Assembly: GCF_026385505.1 (NCBI RefSeq)
Contig: NZ_JANIDV010000001.1
Span: 186,001 to 250,000, forward strand
Direction of reading: 5' to 3'
From: Bombella dulcis
GTDB lineage: Bacteria > Pseudomonadota > Alphaproteobacteria > Acetobacterales > Acetobacteraceae
DNA: 64,000 nucleotides
Made by a program: the position numbers and the translations under genes. Shown piece after piece: positions 14,648-24,171 of this stretch. Position 1 is the stretch's first letter. Each line of letters starts with the position of its first letter. The notes beneath the pieces are model-generated. The model was not told where the DNA came from. It made no database searches and was given only the letters and a program-made list of their open reading frames with translations.

Positions 14648-16909
14648 ATGGCTATCTCTTTTCGTTTTTCTTGCAGAACCGCCGGTCTCTGGTGCCTGCT
14701 GGCGGGCAGCACGCTGGCCGGGCATCCTGTCTGGGCTGCCGGGGATGAGGGAGGAGACCACTCTGTAAAAGGCCGGATGGAACAGTCTGATCGGTCGGGC
14801 GGGAAGGCTGGTACCCGGCAGAAAGCTGCGGACACTGTTCACCAGAAAGCGGAAGCACACCCGCAGGAAACCATACTCGTCAGGGCACGGCGTCGGGAGC
14901 GGATGGAAGTGAAGCTGGGCGGGCAGGCCGGTGTTCTGGGCAACAGGAAGGGGCTGGACCTGCCCTTCAATCTGCGCAGTTACACCTCCAGCATGATCCT
15001 GAACCAGCAGTCCCAGACACTGGGGCAGGTCCTCCAGAATGATCCTTCCGTACGGACGACTTATGGCTTTGGCAACTTCTCGGAGACCTTCATCATCCGG
15101 GGCCTGCCAGTCTATGGGGATGACGTGGCCATCAACGGGCTGTACGGGATCAGCCCCCGGCAGCTGATTTCTCCCCAGCTCTATGATTCAGTGCAGGTGC
15201 TCAACGGGGCCAGTGCCTTCATCAATGGGGCGGCACCGGGGGGAACCTCCATTGGCGGGAACATCAACCTCCAGTTCAAACATGCCGGGAGTGAACCGGT
15301 CACACGCCTGACGGGCGATTACACCAGCAAAGGCCAGGGAGGTGGTGATCTGGATATCGGGCGTCGTTTCGGCAGGGATGACCAGTTCGGCATCCGCTTC
15401 AATGCAGCGGGCATGGACGGACAGACATCCATTTCCGGCGAGCGGCGTCATTCCGTTGCGCTGGGGCTGGACACGGACTGGCACAATGACAACACCCGCA
15501 TTAATTTCGACATCAACTACCAGAATCAGAATGTCCAGCAGGGGCGCGGGTCCGTCGTGCTGAATTCCGGCCTGACATCCATTCCCCGGCCTACGAGGCC
15601 GGGCCGCAACTGGAGCCAGGGCTGGAGCTATGAGGACATGCATTATGTCTTCGGCCTGCTGAATGTCGAGCATGACCTGAACAGCCATGTCATGCTGTAC
15701 GGCACCTTCGGTGGTCTGACAGGCCATGAGGAAGGGAATTATGATACGGTTTATGTCTCGGACGGGCTGACGGGGAACGGTTTCGGATATGGAGCCTATA
15801 TTCCGTACCAGCAGACCAATGAAAGTACCCGGGGTGGCGTGCGTGCCCATTTCAGGACAGGTTTCCTGAAACATGAGGTCAATGCCGGTGGATCGGCCTT
15901 ATGGTCGGAGGCATCCACGGGGTATGCGGGTGGTTATCTGGGCAGTACGAACATCTACAGCCCCGGCATTCAGGCAAAGCCGGATTCAGTCCAGCGTATT
16001 TCTGCAACACCCAGTGCGAAGACGCAGCTTTACAGCCTGTTCTTTTCGGACACGGTGTCCTTCTGGCATGACCGCATCGCCGTGACGGGCGGCTTCCGTT
16101 ATCAGCATATTCTCCAGAACAGCTATCAGTATACGCCGACCCATTACAGCCGGGATGCGATCACGCCTGTTGTCGGGCTGGTCGTGCATGTGAACCGTCA
16201 TGCATCTCTCTATTTCAACCGGGTGGAAGGGCTGAATCAGGGGCTTCAGGCCCCGGCGAAGAGTTCCCTTTATCCCAATCTGGTCAATGCCCAGCAGTTC
16301 CTGTCACCAACCCGGACAGTCCAGTATGAGGTTGGCGGGAAATATGACATTGGCCGCTTCAGTGCCTCTCTGGCCTTCTACCGTCTGGAACGGCCGACAG
16401 GTCTCGTGCAGGATGACGGGAATGAACAGATTTTCAGGGCCAGCGGGCGGCAGCGCAATCAGGGGATCGAGCTGAATGTCAATGGCGAGATCATCAGGGG
16501 GCTGCGCTTCAATGGTGGTACCGCCCTGATCCAGGCGAAGCAGGTCAAGGGAGATTATGTTGGCAGCAGGGCTGTTGGCATTCCGGGATATACCATCAAC
16601 GGGAATCTGGAATATGATGTTCCCTTCGTGAAGGGCCTGACCCTGACGGGGCGTGTCACCCATACGGGCCATCAGTGGGTCAATGTCCAGAACTCCCTGA
16701 AAATCCCGAACTGGACGACCTATGATCTGGGTGCGCGTTACACCTTCATGATGACACCGAAACGCCCGATGACGTTCCGTTTTGGTGTAGAGAACCTGAC
16801 GAACAGCCATTACTGGGCGTCATCCTACACGGCCTTCAGCAGCGTGAATGGCTATCTGACACAGGGGCTGCCGAGGACCTTCAAGGCCTCATTCTCGACA
16901 GACATGTGA
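14648..16909 (+). CDS. TonB-dependent siderophore receptor
   Basis: This 753-residue outer-membrane receptor imports a ferric siderophore using TonB energy. It has a signal peptide (about residues 1-31, ending near VWAA), a plug domain with LGQVLQNDPSVRTTYGF and IIRGLPVYGDDVAINGLYG, then a 22-strand barrel with GVENLTNSHYWASSYTAF near the end. It resembles the FhuE/FpvA/FecA siderophore group rather than vitamin B12 receptors. The last residues are ASFSTDM: a terminal Met instead of the usual aromatic residue. No TonB/ExbBD genes are in the window. The ligand cannot be read from the sequence. Confidence 0.93.
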   Translation: MAISFRFSCRTAGLWCLLAGSTLAGHPVWAAGDEGGDHSVKGRMEQSDRSGGKAGTRQKAADTVHQKAEAHPQETILVRARRRERMEVKLGGQAGVLGNRKGLDLPFNLRSYTSSMILNQQSQTLGQVLQNDPSVRTTYGFGNFSETFIIRGLPVYGDDVAINGLYGISPRQLISPQLYDSVQVLNGASAFINGAAPGGTSIGGNINLQFKHAGSEPVTRLTGDYTSKGQGGGDLDIGRRFGRDDQFGIRFNAAGMDGQTSISGERRHSVALGLDTDWHNDNTRINFDINYQNQNVQQGRGSVVLNSGLTSIPRPTRPGRNWSQGWSYEDMHYVFGLLNVEHDLNSHVMLYGTFGGLTGHEEGNYDTVYVSDGLTGNGFGYGAYIPYQQTNESTRGGVRAHFRTGFLKHEVNAGGSALWSEASTGYAGGYLGSTNIYSPGIQAKPDSVQRISATPSAKTQLYSLFFSDTVSFWHDRIAVTGGFRYQHILQNSYQYTPTHYSRDAITPVVGLVVHVNRHASLYFNRVEGLNQGLQAPAKSSLYPNLVNAQQFLSPTRTVQYEVGGKYDIGRFSASLAFYRLERPTGLVQDDGNEQIFRASGRQRNQGIELNVNGEIIRGLRFNGGTALIQAKQVKGDYVGSRAVGIPGYTINGNLEYDVPFVKGLTLTGRVTHTGHQWVNVQNSLKIPNWTTYDLGARYTFMMTPKRPMTFRFGVENLTNSHYWASSYTAFSSVNGYLTQGLPRTFKASFSTDM

Positions 16910-16942
16910 TGTGACACATAACGTGACGGGATGAGAAGGGCA

Positions 16943-16970
16943 GGGCCTCTCCGGGATAATGGAGAGGCCC
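16943..16970. terminator. Bidirectional terminator between receptor and glnD
   Basis: GGGCCTCTCC (16943-16952) and GGAGAGGCCC (16961-16970) form a perfect 10-base stem followed by TTTTT on the plus strand. It lies between two convergent genes. Confidence 0.88.
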
Positions 16971-16974
16971 TTTT

Positions 16975-19872
16975 TCAGGCTATTTCAGCTTCCGTGTGGC
17001 GGAGTGTTTCAAGCAGGGCGGTCTGGAGGGCTTCTTCCTGTTCCGCTGTTGCCAGCTTGTGTCCCGTGGCGTCCGTCACATAGAAGACATCCACGGCCCG
17101 CAGCCCGTAGGTCATGACATGGGCGGACGAGATATGCAGCTTCAGGCGGCTGAGTGTTGCTGTGATGTTGTGCAGCAGGGCAGGCCGGTCCCGCCCGTTG
17201 ACTTCCACGATGCTGTGATTTTCTGACGCGTCATTGTCGATCAGGACACGGGAAGGAATGGGGAGGGCCTCCAGCCGCCGGGGAAGCGGGAAGCTGGCGG
17301 CACTCAGCGTCTCATCAAGATTGATCCGGCCTTCCATGACCTGCATGATGGTGTCACGCAGCCGCTCCACATGCCCCGGTTCCATGAACGCCTCACCATG
17401 CGGGTCCTGAAACCAGAACGTGTCCAGGACCATGCCATTATTGAGCGTATGGATGCGGGCATCGGCGATGGTGGCCCCACAGAGGGCCAGTGCCCCCGTG
17501 ATGCGGGAGAAGAGGCCCGGCTGGTCCTTGCAGAAGACGGTCAGTTCCGTGATGCCCCGTGTCGGGAGCGGCTCGATGTCCACGATGATGGCGTCATCAC
17601 GCCCGCTGGCCTGATGCTCGCTGACGAGCCGGGCATGGCGGAGATGGCTCTGCGTATCAAATCCCAGCCAGTATCCGGGGCGTCCCAGTTTCATGAAGCC
17701 GGTTATGGCAGGGGCGGACATGCCTTCTTCCTTCAGCTCCTGCTGGACGAGGCTCCTGATATGCTCCACCCGTTCGTCATCCTCCTGGGCCTGAAGTCCG
17801 CCCTCCAGCACGTCTGCAATACGGGTGTAGAGGCGGCCGAGCAGGGTGGCCTTCCAGGCGTTCCAGGCTCGTGGGCCAACGGCCCTTATGTCGGCAATGG
17901 TGAGAAGGAGGAGGAGCCGCAGCCGCTTGGGGGACTGGATGGTGTCGGCCAGGTCAAGGATGGTCTGCGGGTCATCAATGTCTCGGCTGAAGGCGGTGCG
18001 GGACAGCAGGAGATGATGGAGGACCAGCCAGGACACCGTGTCCGTGTCACTGGCGGAGAAGCCGAGCTGCTGGCAGATGGTCGTGGCAATGTCAGCCCCG
18101 ATTTCGGAATGGTTGCCGCCACGGCCCTTGCCAATGTCATGCAGCAGCGTAGCCAGATAGAGCAGGGGCCGTTGCGTCATGGTGCGGGCCAGCCTGTAGG
18201 CCAGCGGCAGCTCATCGGCCATGCGGCCCTGCTCGATCATCCGCAGGATGCGGACGGATTCGATCGTATGGGCTTCCACGGTATGGATATGGTAGCCGTC
18301 AAACTGTGTCCGGCCCAGAATGCGGGACCAGCCGGGCAGGAGATGGGAGAGGATGCCCGTCTCATTGAGCAGCGGCAGCCAGAAGATGCGGCTCTGCTCG
18401 TCATCATCGTCGTGGTCGGTACCCCTGATGGCGGGGTGGCCGGCCGTCATGGGAGCTACCGGTGCTTCAGCTGCCGGGTCACAGAGCAGCCTGATGAACA
18501 GTGCGGAGGCTTCTTCATTGTGGCGCAGTGAGGCACTGTGTCGTTCAAAACGGATGATCTGCTGTATGGCGGCCGGATGCAGGGCCAGCTGGTGCTGGCG
18601 GGCGCAGTCCAGAAAACGGAGGACGGTGACGGGAGTCCGGACAAGGTCCAGCGGGTTGGGCAGGCTCAGACAGCCGTCAATGCGCTGGAAGCCCTCTGGC
18701 CCGGTCTCGACCCGGGGGGGACGGTGCTGGAGCTGGTTGCGCAGATGGAGCAGGATGGCGGGCTGGATGACATGGGTCAGTCTCATCACGGCCCGGGCCA
18801 TGAGGAAGTGGTGGCGCATGAAGCGTTCCACCCCCCGCTGGTGCCCGTGATTGCCATAGCGCATCCGGGCACCGATGATGGGCTGGACATCGAAGGTCAG
18901 CCGCTCCTCGTTCCGCCCCGTGATGTAGTGAAGATTGAGCCGGACCGTCCACAGGAAGTTCCAGAGGCCATGCGTGCGGGATATTTCCCGTTTTGTCAGA
19001 AGGCCGAGCAGGGTGCAGGCGGGGGCCAGCCCCTGGGCACGCTGGAGGTTGGATTTCACTGAAAGTCCGTTGCCCAGCACGGCATAGCCAATCCAGTTCA
19101 GCACCTGAAGATCACGCAGGCCCCCTTTCCCTTCCTTGATGTGGGGTTCCACGAGATAGGGGGTTTCCCCGAAGCGGCGGTGCCGGTCCTCCCGCTGGGT
19201 GATGGCCTGGAGGACGAACCGTTCCAGTTCGGGGCCTTTCAGATGGGCTTCCAGCCTGCCCTGTAGGGTCAGGACGAGATCGTTCCGGCCATAGAGGGGG
19301 CGGATATCCAGCAGCGTCGTGCAGGAGGTCTGGTCCGTCCTGGCCATCTCCATGGCACTGTCTATGGTACGGGTCGCATGACCGACCTGCAGCCCGAGGT
19401 CCCAGAGCGTGTAGAGGACGTATTCGATGGCCCTGATGAGACCGTCAGAAGGGGGAGCTTCCGTCAGGAAGAGCAGGTCCACGTCGCTGAAAGGGGCCAG
19501 CAGCCCTGCGCCATAGCCCCCCGTGGCGCAGAGACAGAAGGCCTCGCCGCCAGCCGTCTGTCCGTCATGGTGTGGCAGACCGGCATGACGGGCGAGTTCT
19601 CCGATGATGTGATCCATCAGCAGGGCAAGGTTGCGAGCGGTTTCCACGCCATTGGTCCTGCGCTGTTCAAACTGCTGGTGGATGCGCCCCCTTTCCACAC
19701 CAAGCTCCGTTCTCAGCATCTCCAGAGCTTCCTGGCGGGGCATGGTGGGCTGGCAGGCGGAGGCTGCGCTGGAGTGGGACGCAGTGGGGGCGATGGGAGC
19801 AGACATGACGGCTCTTTTATTGGCAGCTGGTTCTGACGGAAGCGTCGTGGTGTTCAGAAAATCATTTTTCAT
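16975..19872 (-). CDS. glnD: [Protein-PII] uridylyltransferase / uridylyl-removing enzyme
   Basis: GlnD uridylylates and deuridylylates PII according to glutamine level and so controls nitrogen assimilation. Domains in its 965 residues: nucleotidyltransferase with GGYGAGLLAPFSDVDLLF (near 110-130; the DVD pair is kept, but the usual GGYGRGE arginine reads Ala), the GlnD PII-UTase region, an HD hydrolase domain with LATLLHDIGKGRGGNHSEIG (near 580), and two C-terminal ACT domains beginning ELTVFCKDQPGLFSRITGAL and VEVNGRDRPALLHNITATLS that sense glutamine. The start overlaps the mutS end by 11 bases, so the two are co-transcribed. Confidence 0.95.
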   Translation of the reverse strand: MKNDFLNTTTLPSEPAANKRAVMSAPIAPTASHSSAASACQPTMPRQEALEMLRTELGVERGRIHQQFEQRRTNGVETARNLALLMDHIIGELARHAGLPHHDGQTAGGEAFCLCATGGYGAGLLAPFSDVDLLFLTEAPPSDGLIRAIEYVLYTLWDLGLQVGHATRTIDSAMEMARTDQTSCTTLLDIRPLYGRNDLVLTLQGRLEAHLKGPELERFVLQAITQREDRHRRFGETPYLVEPHIKEGKGGLRDLQVLNWIGYAVLGNGLSVKSNLQRAQGLAPACTLLGLLTKREISRTHGLWNFLWTVRLNLHYITGRNEERLTFDVQPIIGARMRYGNHGHQRGVERFMRHHFLMARAVMRLTHVIQPAILLHLRNQLQHRPPRVETGPEGFQRIDGCLSLPNPLDLVRTPVTVLRFLDCARQHQLALHPAAIQQIIRFERHSASLRHNEEASALFIRLLCDPAAEAPVAPMTAGHPAIRGTDHDDDDEQSRIFWLPLLNETGILSHLLPGWSRILGRTQFDGYHIHTVEAHTIESVRILRMIEQGRMADELPLAYRLARTMTQRPLLYLATLLHDIGKGRGGNHSEIGADIATTICQQLGFSASDTDTVSWLVLHHLLLSRTAFSRDIDDPQTILDLADTIQSPKRLRLLLLLTIADIRAVGPRAWNAWKATLLGRLYTRIADVLEGGLQAQEDDERVEHIRSLVQQELKEEGMSAPAITGFMKLGRPGYWLGFDTQSHLRHARLVSEHQASGRDDAIIVDIEPLPTRGITELTVFCKDQPGLFSRITGALALCGATIADARIHTLNNGMVLDTFWFQDPHGEAFMEPGHVERLRDTIMQVMEGRINLDETLSAASFPLPRRLEALPIPSRVLIDNDASENHSIVEVNGRDRPALLHNITATLSRLKLHISSAHVMTYGLRAVDVFYVTDATGHKLATAEQEEALQTALLETLRHTEAEIA

Positions 19873-22591
19873 CCGGAACGTCCACCTCGGAAAGGCCTTT
19901 GATCATATTTTTCAGGTGATAAAGGGCCGTGTGGGCCTCCCGCGGGGAGAGGGAGTCGGGGTCCAGCCCGTCCAGCTCGTGCCGCAGGGCGTCCAGGGTT
20001 TCCAGCCTGGCCGGGAGGGGAGCCTCTGATACGGAAGGCGGCGGAACATCAGGGGAAAAAGATGATGGCCCGGTTTCCGCCTGCTCGAACAGGGGCAGGC
20101 TGGCAGGCTGGCCGGTCTGGCCCCGTTCCTTTTCAAGGCGGGTCAGAAGGCTCCGTGCCCGCTGGAGGACGGAAGCCGGGATGCCTGCCAGTCTGGCTAC
20201 ATGCAGGCCCCAGCTCTTCTGGGCCAGTCCGGGCCGGACTTCATGCTGGAAGACGACATGGCCCTCCCATTCTTTCACGGCCATGGTGCAGGCTGCCAGA
20301 CGGGGCAGGGTCTCCAGCAGTGCTCCAAGCTCATGGAAATGCGTGGCGAAAATGGTCCGGCAGCGCAGCTGGAAGTGCAGGGCTTCCAGCGTGGCCCATG
20401 CAATGGAAAGGCCATCAAGGGTTGATGTTCCCCGCCCGATCTCATCCACCACCACGAGGGAGCGAGGTCCTGCCTGATTGAGAATGGCCGCCGTTTCGGT
20501 CATTTCCACCATGAAGGTGGAGCGGCCCCGGGCTAGATCATCCGCTGCCCCCACACGGGAGAAGAGACGGTCCACAATGCCGATCGTGGCCTTTTGTGCG
20601 GGAACGGGCAGTCCCGCCTGCGCCAGAATGACGGCCAGAGCATTCTGCCGCAGGAAGGTGGACTTCCCGGCCATGTTGGGGCCTGTCAGCAGGATGGCAT
20701 GTTTTTCCGGCGGCAGGGCGCAGTCATTGGCGATGAAGGGCGTGTCATGGGCCGCCTGCTCATGCAGGGCGGCTTCCACGACGGGATGACGGCAGGCATG
20801 GAGGGCAAAATCCTGCCCGTCCGTCATGGTGGGGCGGCACCATGTGCCACGGTCCATGATGCGGGCGCAGGAGATCAGGGCATCCAGCTCGGCCAGGGCA
20901 AGACCGATATCATCAAGGGCCGGGGTGTTCAGGCAGTGCTGGGCCAGGTCGGCAAAGAGGTGGCGTTCCAGCTGGTCGGCCTTTTCCGACGCTTCCAGAA
21001 TGGCCTGATTGAGGGAGGTCAGTTCCTCGTTGGAGAAACGGGCGAGACTGGCCGTGCCCTGCCGCAGGCTCAGCCCTTCATGCTGACGCAGCGTGCGGCC
21101 TGCCGCCGCAGGAACCTCGATGACATAGCCAAGCTGGTTATGATGGCGGATGCGGAGGTTGGAAATCTCATACTCCTCCGCCAGACGGACCTGCAGCTGG
21201 GCGATCAGGCGGCGGCTGTTGTCCCGCAGGTCACGCTGGCGGTCCAGCTCGGCATCAAAACCGGGAGCGATGACCCCACCATCCTCGATCTTGACGGGCA
21301 GATCGGCGTTCAGGGCGGCTTCCAGCCGTTCCAGCAGGGTATCAGCCCGCCCGTATAGGCTGGCTCCGATATGGCGGATACGCTCCGGCATGTCAGTACC
21401 GGCCAGAGTGCCGAGCGTCTCCGTGATCTGGTTGGCAGCCCGGAGCGTATCACGGATGGCGGCCAGGTCCCGTGGTAGGGGGCGGCCGCTGGAGATGCGG
21501 CCCAGGGCACGGGCGGAATCAGGGGCCTGTTTCAGGATATCCCGCAGGGTGGCCGTGGGCTGGGGATGCTGGTGCAGCCAGCTCCAGCCTTCCTGCCGCC
21601 CGGTGATGAGGGCGAGGTCCGTGCCGGGTGTGCTGACCCAGTGAGCCAGCAGGCGGGTTCCGGCGGCCGTGGCCGTCTGGTTGACGCTGGCGAAGAGCGT
21701 GTGTCTGCTGCCACCATCACGGGACTGGAGAATGTCGAGGCTGCTGCGGGTGGCGGGGTCCAGCCCCATGATACTGTCCAGTCCGTGATCGATGGGCGGG
21801 GCCAGCCGGGGCAGTCTGCCTGCCTGACTGCGGCGGACATAATCCAGCAGCACGGCACAGGCGATGATCTGTTCGTTACTGAAATCCCCCAGCGCATCCA
21901 TCTGGGCGACATCATAGGCGGCTGTGACGGTACGTTCTGCGGCCTCCCGGCCGGGACGGGCCGTGGACGGGGTGATGATGCCTGCATGTTCGGCAGGGAT
22001 CAGTGTCGGGTCGGACAGGATTTCCGAAGGGGCAAGACGGGCCAGAAGTTCGGCCAGAGTGTCCGCCCCCAGGCGGAGCAGCTCCAGCGTGCCGGTGGAA
22101 ATGTCGATCCAGGCTGCGCCGAGGCGGTTCCTGTGACGCTTGTCCGGGGCCACGATGGCAAGGAGCGTGTTGGCCCGTCCGGCCTCCAGCAGTTCATCTT
22201 CCGTCAGGGTGCCGGGGGTGATGACACGGACGATCTCCCGGCGGAGCGGGCCTTTCTGGCCCTTGCGGGGGATTTCCGTCTGTTCGGCTACCGCAACCCG
22301 GAAGCCCCGGCGGATGAGCCGGGAGAGGTAGATCTGGGCCGTACCGACAGGGACGCCACACATGGGGATGGGTTCTTCATCATGCGTGCCCCGATGGGTC
22401 AGGGTGATGTCGAGTGCGAGTGCGGCTGCATGGGCATCGCCGAAGAAAAGCTCGTAAAAGTCCCCCATGCGGAAGAAGAGCAGGGCGTCAGGCTCCTGAT
22501 TCTTCAGGCTGAACCACTGCTCCATGGTCGGCGTGACCTTCCCCGTTACCTGCGGGGGAATGGGAGGGACGGATGGCTTCTGATCGACCAT
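19862..22591 (-). CDS. mutS: DNA mismatch repair protein MutS
   Basis: MutS recognises mismatches and recruits MutL. The 909-residue protein has the mismatch-binding Phe-X-Glu in FFRMGDFYELFF (near residue 45), the clamp and lever domains, and a C-terminal ABC-type ATPase with Walker A LTGPNMAGKSTFLRQN, Walker B LVVVDEIGRGTSTLDGLSIA and FATHFHELGALLE. The last 80 residues form a dimerisation tail. The mutS-glnD order on one strand is seen in other alphaproteobacteria. The upstream flank changes abruptly to AT-rich sequence and bears one copy of a 15-base repeat. Confidence 0.97.
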   Translation of the reverse strand: MVDQKPSVPPIPPQVTGKVTPTMEQWFSLKNQEPDALLFFRMGDFYELFFGDAHAAALALDITLTHRGTHDEEPIPMCGVPVGTAQIYLSRLIRRGFRVAVAEQTEIPRKGQKGPLRREIVRVITPGTLTEDELLEAGRANTLLAIVAPDKRHRNRLGAAWIDISTGTLELLRLGADTLAELLARLAPSEILSDPTLIPAEHAGIITPSTARPGREAAERTVTAAYDVAQMDALGDFSNEQIIACAVLLDYVRRSQAGRLPRLAPPIDHGLDSIMGLDPATRSSLDILQSRDGGSRHTLFASVNQTATAAGTRLLAHWVSTPGTDLALITGRQEGWSWLHQHPQPTATLRDILKQAPDSARALGRISSGRPLPRDLAAIRDTLRAANQITETLGTLAGTDMPERIRHIGASLYGRADTLLERLEAALNADLPVKIEDGGVIAPGFDAELDRQRDLRDNSRRLIAQLQVRLAEEYEISNLRIRHHNQLGYVIEVPAAAGRTLRQHEGLSLRQGTASLARFSNEELTSLNQAILEASEKADQLERHLFADLAQHCLNTPALDDIGLALAELDALISCARIMDRGTWCRPTMTDGQDFALHACRHPVVEAALHEQAAHDTPFIANDCALPPEKHAILLTGPNMAGKSTFLRQNALAVILAQAGLPVPAQKATIGIVDRLFSRVGAADDLARGRSTFMVEMTETAAILNQAGPRSLVVVDEIGRGTSTLDGLSIAWATLEALHFQLRCRTIFATHFHELGALLETLPRLAACTMAVKEWEGHVVFQHEVRPGLAQKSWGLHVARLAGIPASVLQRARSLLTRLEKERGQTGQPASLPLFEQAETGPSSFSPDVPPPSVSEAPLPARLETLDALRHELDGLDPDSLSPREAHTALYHLKNMIKGLSEVDVPDEK

Positions 22592-22606
22592 GCAGGGAAA
22601 AAGACC

Positions 22607-22829
22607 TCACCGCTAGATTGTGACAGGATACCTCTCCAGAATTAACAGGGATTTAAACGGAAATGCGACGGTTTTCTCATCAGGAGATGGTGAGCGGTTT
22701 TTTCAGTTTGCTGTCACGGGAGGGGAGAAGGCTAAGCGTCCCTATTATTGTGAGGTAACGCTCCTTTGTGTTCGTGTTTTTCGGATGGAAGGTTTATGTA
22801 TTATCATTCCACCTTCACCCCTAGATTGT
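22607..22829 (+). repeat. 15-base near-identical direct repeat upstream of mutS
   Basis: TCACCGCTAGATTGT at 22607-22621 recurs as TCACCCCTAGATTGT at 22815-22829, with one mismatch, on the same strand 208 bases apart. The first copy is 16 bases upstream of the mutS start; the second is at the edge of the AT-rich island. It could be a relic of an insertion or a repeated regulatory site. Between the copies I see no gene; a short open frame there lacks features of a real protein. Confidence 0.45.
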
Positions 22830-22858
22830 TTATCCATAAACGTGATGGATTTGCAAAA

Positions 22859-23710
22859 TTACTGAGGAATCCCTTCAGGTATTGCTGAATATAATTTATC
22901 TAGAGCGATTTCTGGTGAAGAGGTTTGCATTCTTATTTCGTTAAGGGTGTTAAAATAGATATTTGGAATATTTTTCATGTTGATAGGAAAATAAGTTTTT
23001 GGCAGAGAATCGGCAGTTATATTCCGTTGGTAAGACTCGTTGCTTGCATGAAGGCTTATTGTCTCTTCTCGTGGTTTCTTGATTCTTAGTGTGCTCATTG
23101 CCATGTGCTCTGCGTATATCCAGACGGATGTCGTATGCAACTTTGATTTATCGACGTATTCTCTTCCAATATTTTCTATGACACTGTTTTGGGAGCCAAT
23201 AAAAAATGTACATTCTATTTTATCCATAATTTTTTGGAGAGATGTAACTAGAGAGACTGACATTAATGATGTTGTGATGTTTCTTGTATTATAACAATAT
23301 GTATTCTCTTTTTCATTTTTGCAGTATTTATTATCTATTATTTTCAAAAGTCTCGTATAATATCCCCATTGTCAAGAGTCTACAAAGCAATTAATTCCAA
23401 GATGAATTTTCAAGAAACCTACTAGTGCCAAAACTTCTTTTTCATCTCTGTGCGAATGGGAGATGAAAACATGAGGAATCTTTTCTGGAATGGGAGACCA
23501 TGTATTGTTTAACCTTTCCATATCTAGTGATCCTCCAGGAGGAGGGAGAATACTTTTTATATATGATAAATGTTCATCCTCATTGAAGCATTCCCCTTTT
23601 ATGTCTTCTCCCTTTTTTTCTAGGTGTCCTCCTCCTATACTGGGATGTTTTCTAATCTCATTTATTACATTGTTTGTTATACAGTAGCGAGCGTACATGA
23701 AAGGACTCAT
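22859..23710 (-). pseudogene. TIR-domain protein interrupted by one in-frame TGA
   Basis: From ATG 23710 the frame encodes 112 residues, reaching the TIR start PHVFISHSHRDEKEVLALVG and then CFVDS, followed by TGA at 23374-23372. The same frame continues without another stop for 170 residues: QWGYYTRLLKIIDNKYC, then YNTRNITTS and KIMDKIECTFFIGSQNS. Joined, these give the order seen in bacterial TIR proteins, so one base change broke a gene of about 283 residues. Bacterial TIR domains commonly cleave NAD+ or make cyclic-ADP-ribose signals in anti-phage defence. The divergent neighbour at 23713 overlaps the promoter side and may be its partner. A sequencing error or readthrough cannot be excluded. 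Confidence 0.75.
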
Positions 23711-23712
23711 CA

Positions 23713-24171
23713 ATGATCGACGCAAAAGACAGGGCACCTTACCTTAATCTCATACAGGGTGTCATCACTCGTTTGGCAAATCACAACACAACTGTAAGAA
23801 ACTGGACGGTCATTTCTTTGTCAGCTCTTTTGACATTGGAGGCTGCTCATCCATTTAATCCAATTTTTGAGGATTTGATTAATGTATGTCTGATAGGTGT
23901 TTTTTTATGGATGAGCCTTTTCTATCATTATCAAGAACGACGTTATATTTTTCTCTATAATGAAGTTATAAAAAATGACTGCTCATCATATATGTTTAAT
24001 CTTAATCCATCATCCATTTCTTCAATAAAAGACCGATTGCCATGCTTTTGTTCTGCATTTTCATCATCAAACTTTAATAAAATATTTTGTTTTACTATAC
24101 TATGTGCTGCGTTGGGTTTGCCATGGGTTTTTTCATCTGTGACGGCCTGTAAGGTGATAGCCCATCCTTGA
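23713..24171 (+). CDS. Small membrane protein paired with the TIR gene
   Basis: This 152-residue protein starts MIDAKDRAPYLNLIQGVITR and has hydrophobic segments at about 31-43, 52-70 and 127-146, with the charged segment YQERRYIFLYNEVIKND between the second and third. From memory, small proteins with this layout (LIQGVITRLA, NWTV, then a YxxQERxxxxLYxxV stretch) recur beside TIR-like genes in bacteria, but I cannot give a family name. A role as membrane effector or receptor for the TIR signal is speculation. The start codon lies 2 bases from the divergent TIR start, so both share one promoter region. Codon use is AT-rich, unlike all flanking genes. Confidence 0.65.
   Translation: MIDAKDRAPYLNLIQGVITRLANHNTTVRNWTVISLSALLTLEAAHPFNPIFEDLINVCLIGVFLWMSLFYHYQERRYIFLYNEVIKNDCSSYMFNLNPSSISSIKDRLPCFCSAFSSSNFNKIFCFTILCAALGLPWVFSSVTACKVIAHP

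Noticed and set aside
22620-22865. 81-codon frame between mutS and the TIR gene
   Set aside because: No family likeness, no good ribosome-binding site, and mixed composition; most likely non-coding.
23372-23374. Idea that TGA is recoded as an amino acid here
   Set aside because: TGA is the normal stop of many genes in the window (for example ctaB and mltA), and no selenocysteine-type element is visible, so a nonsense mutation is simpler.
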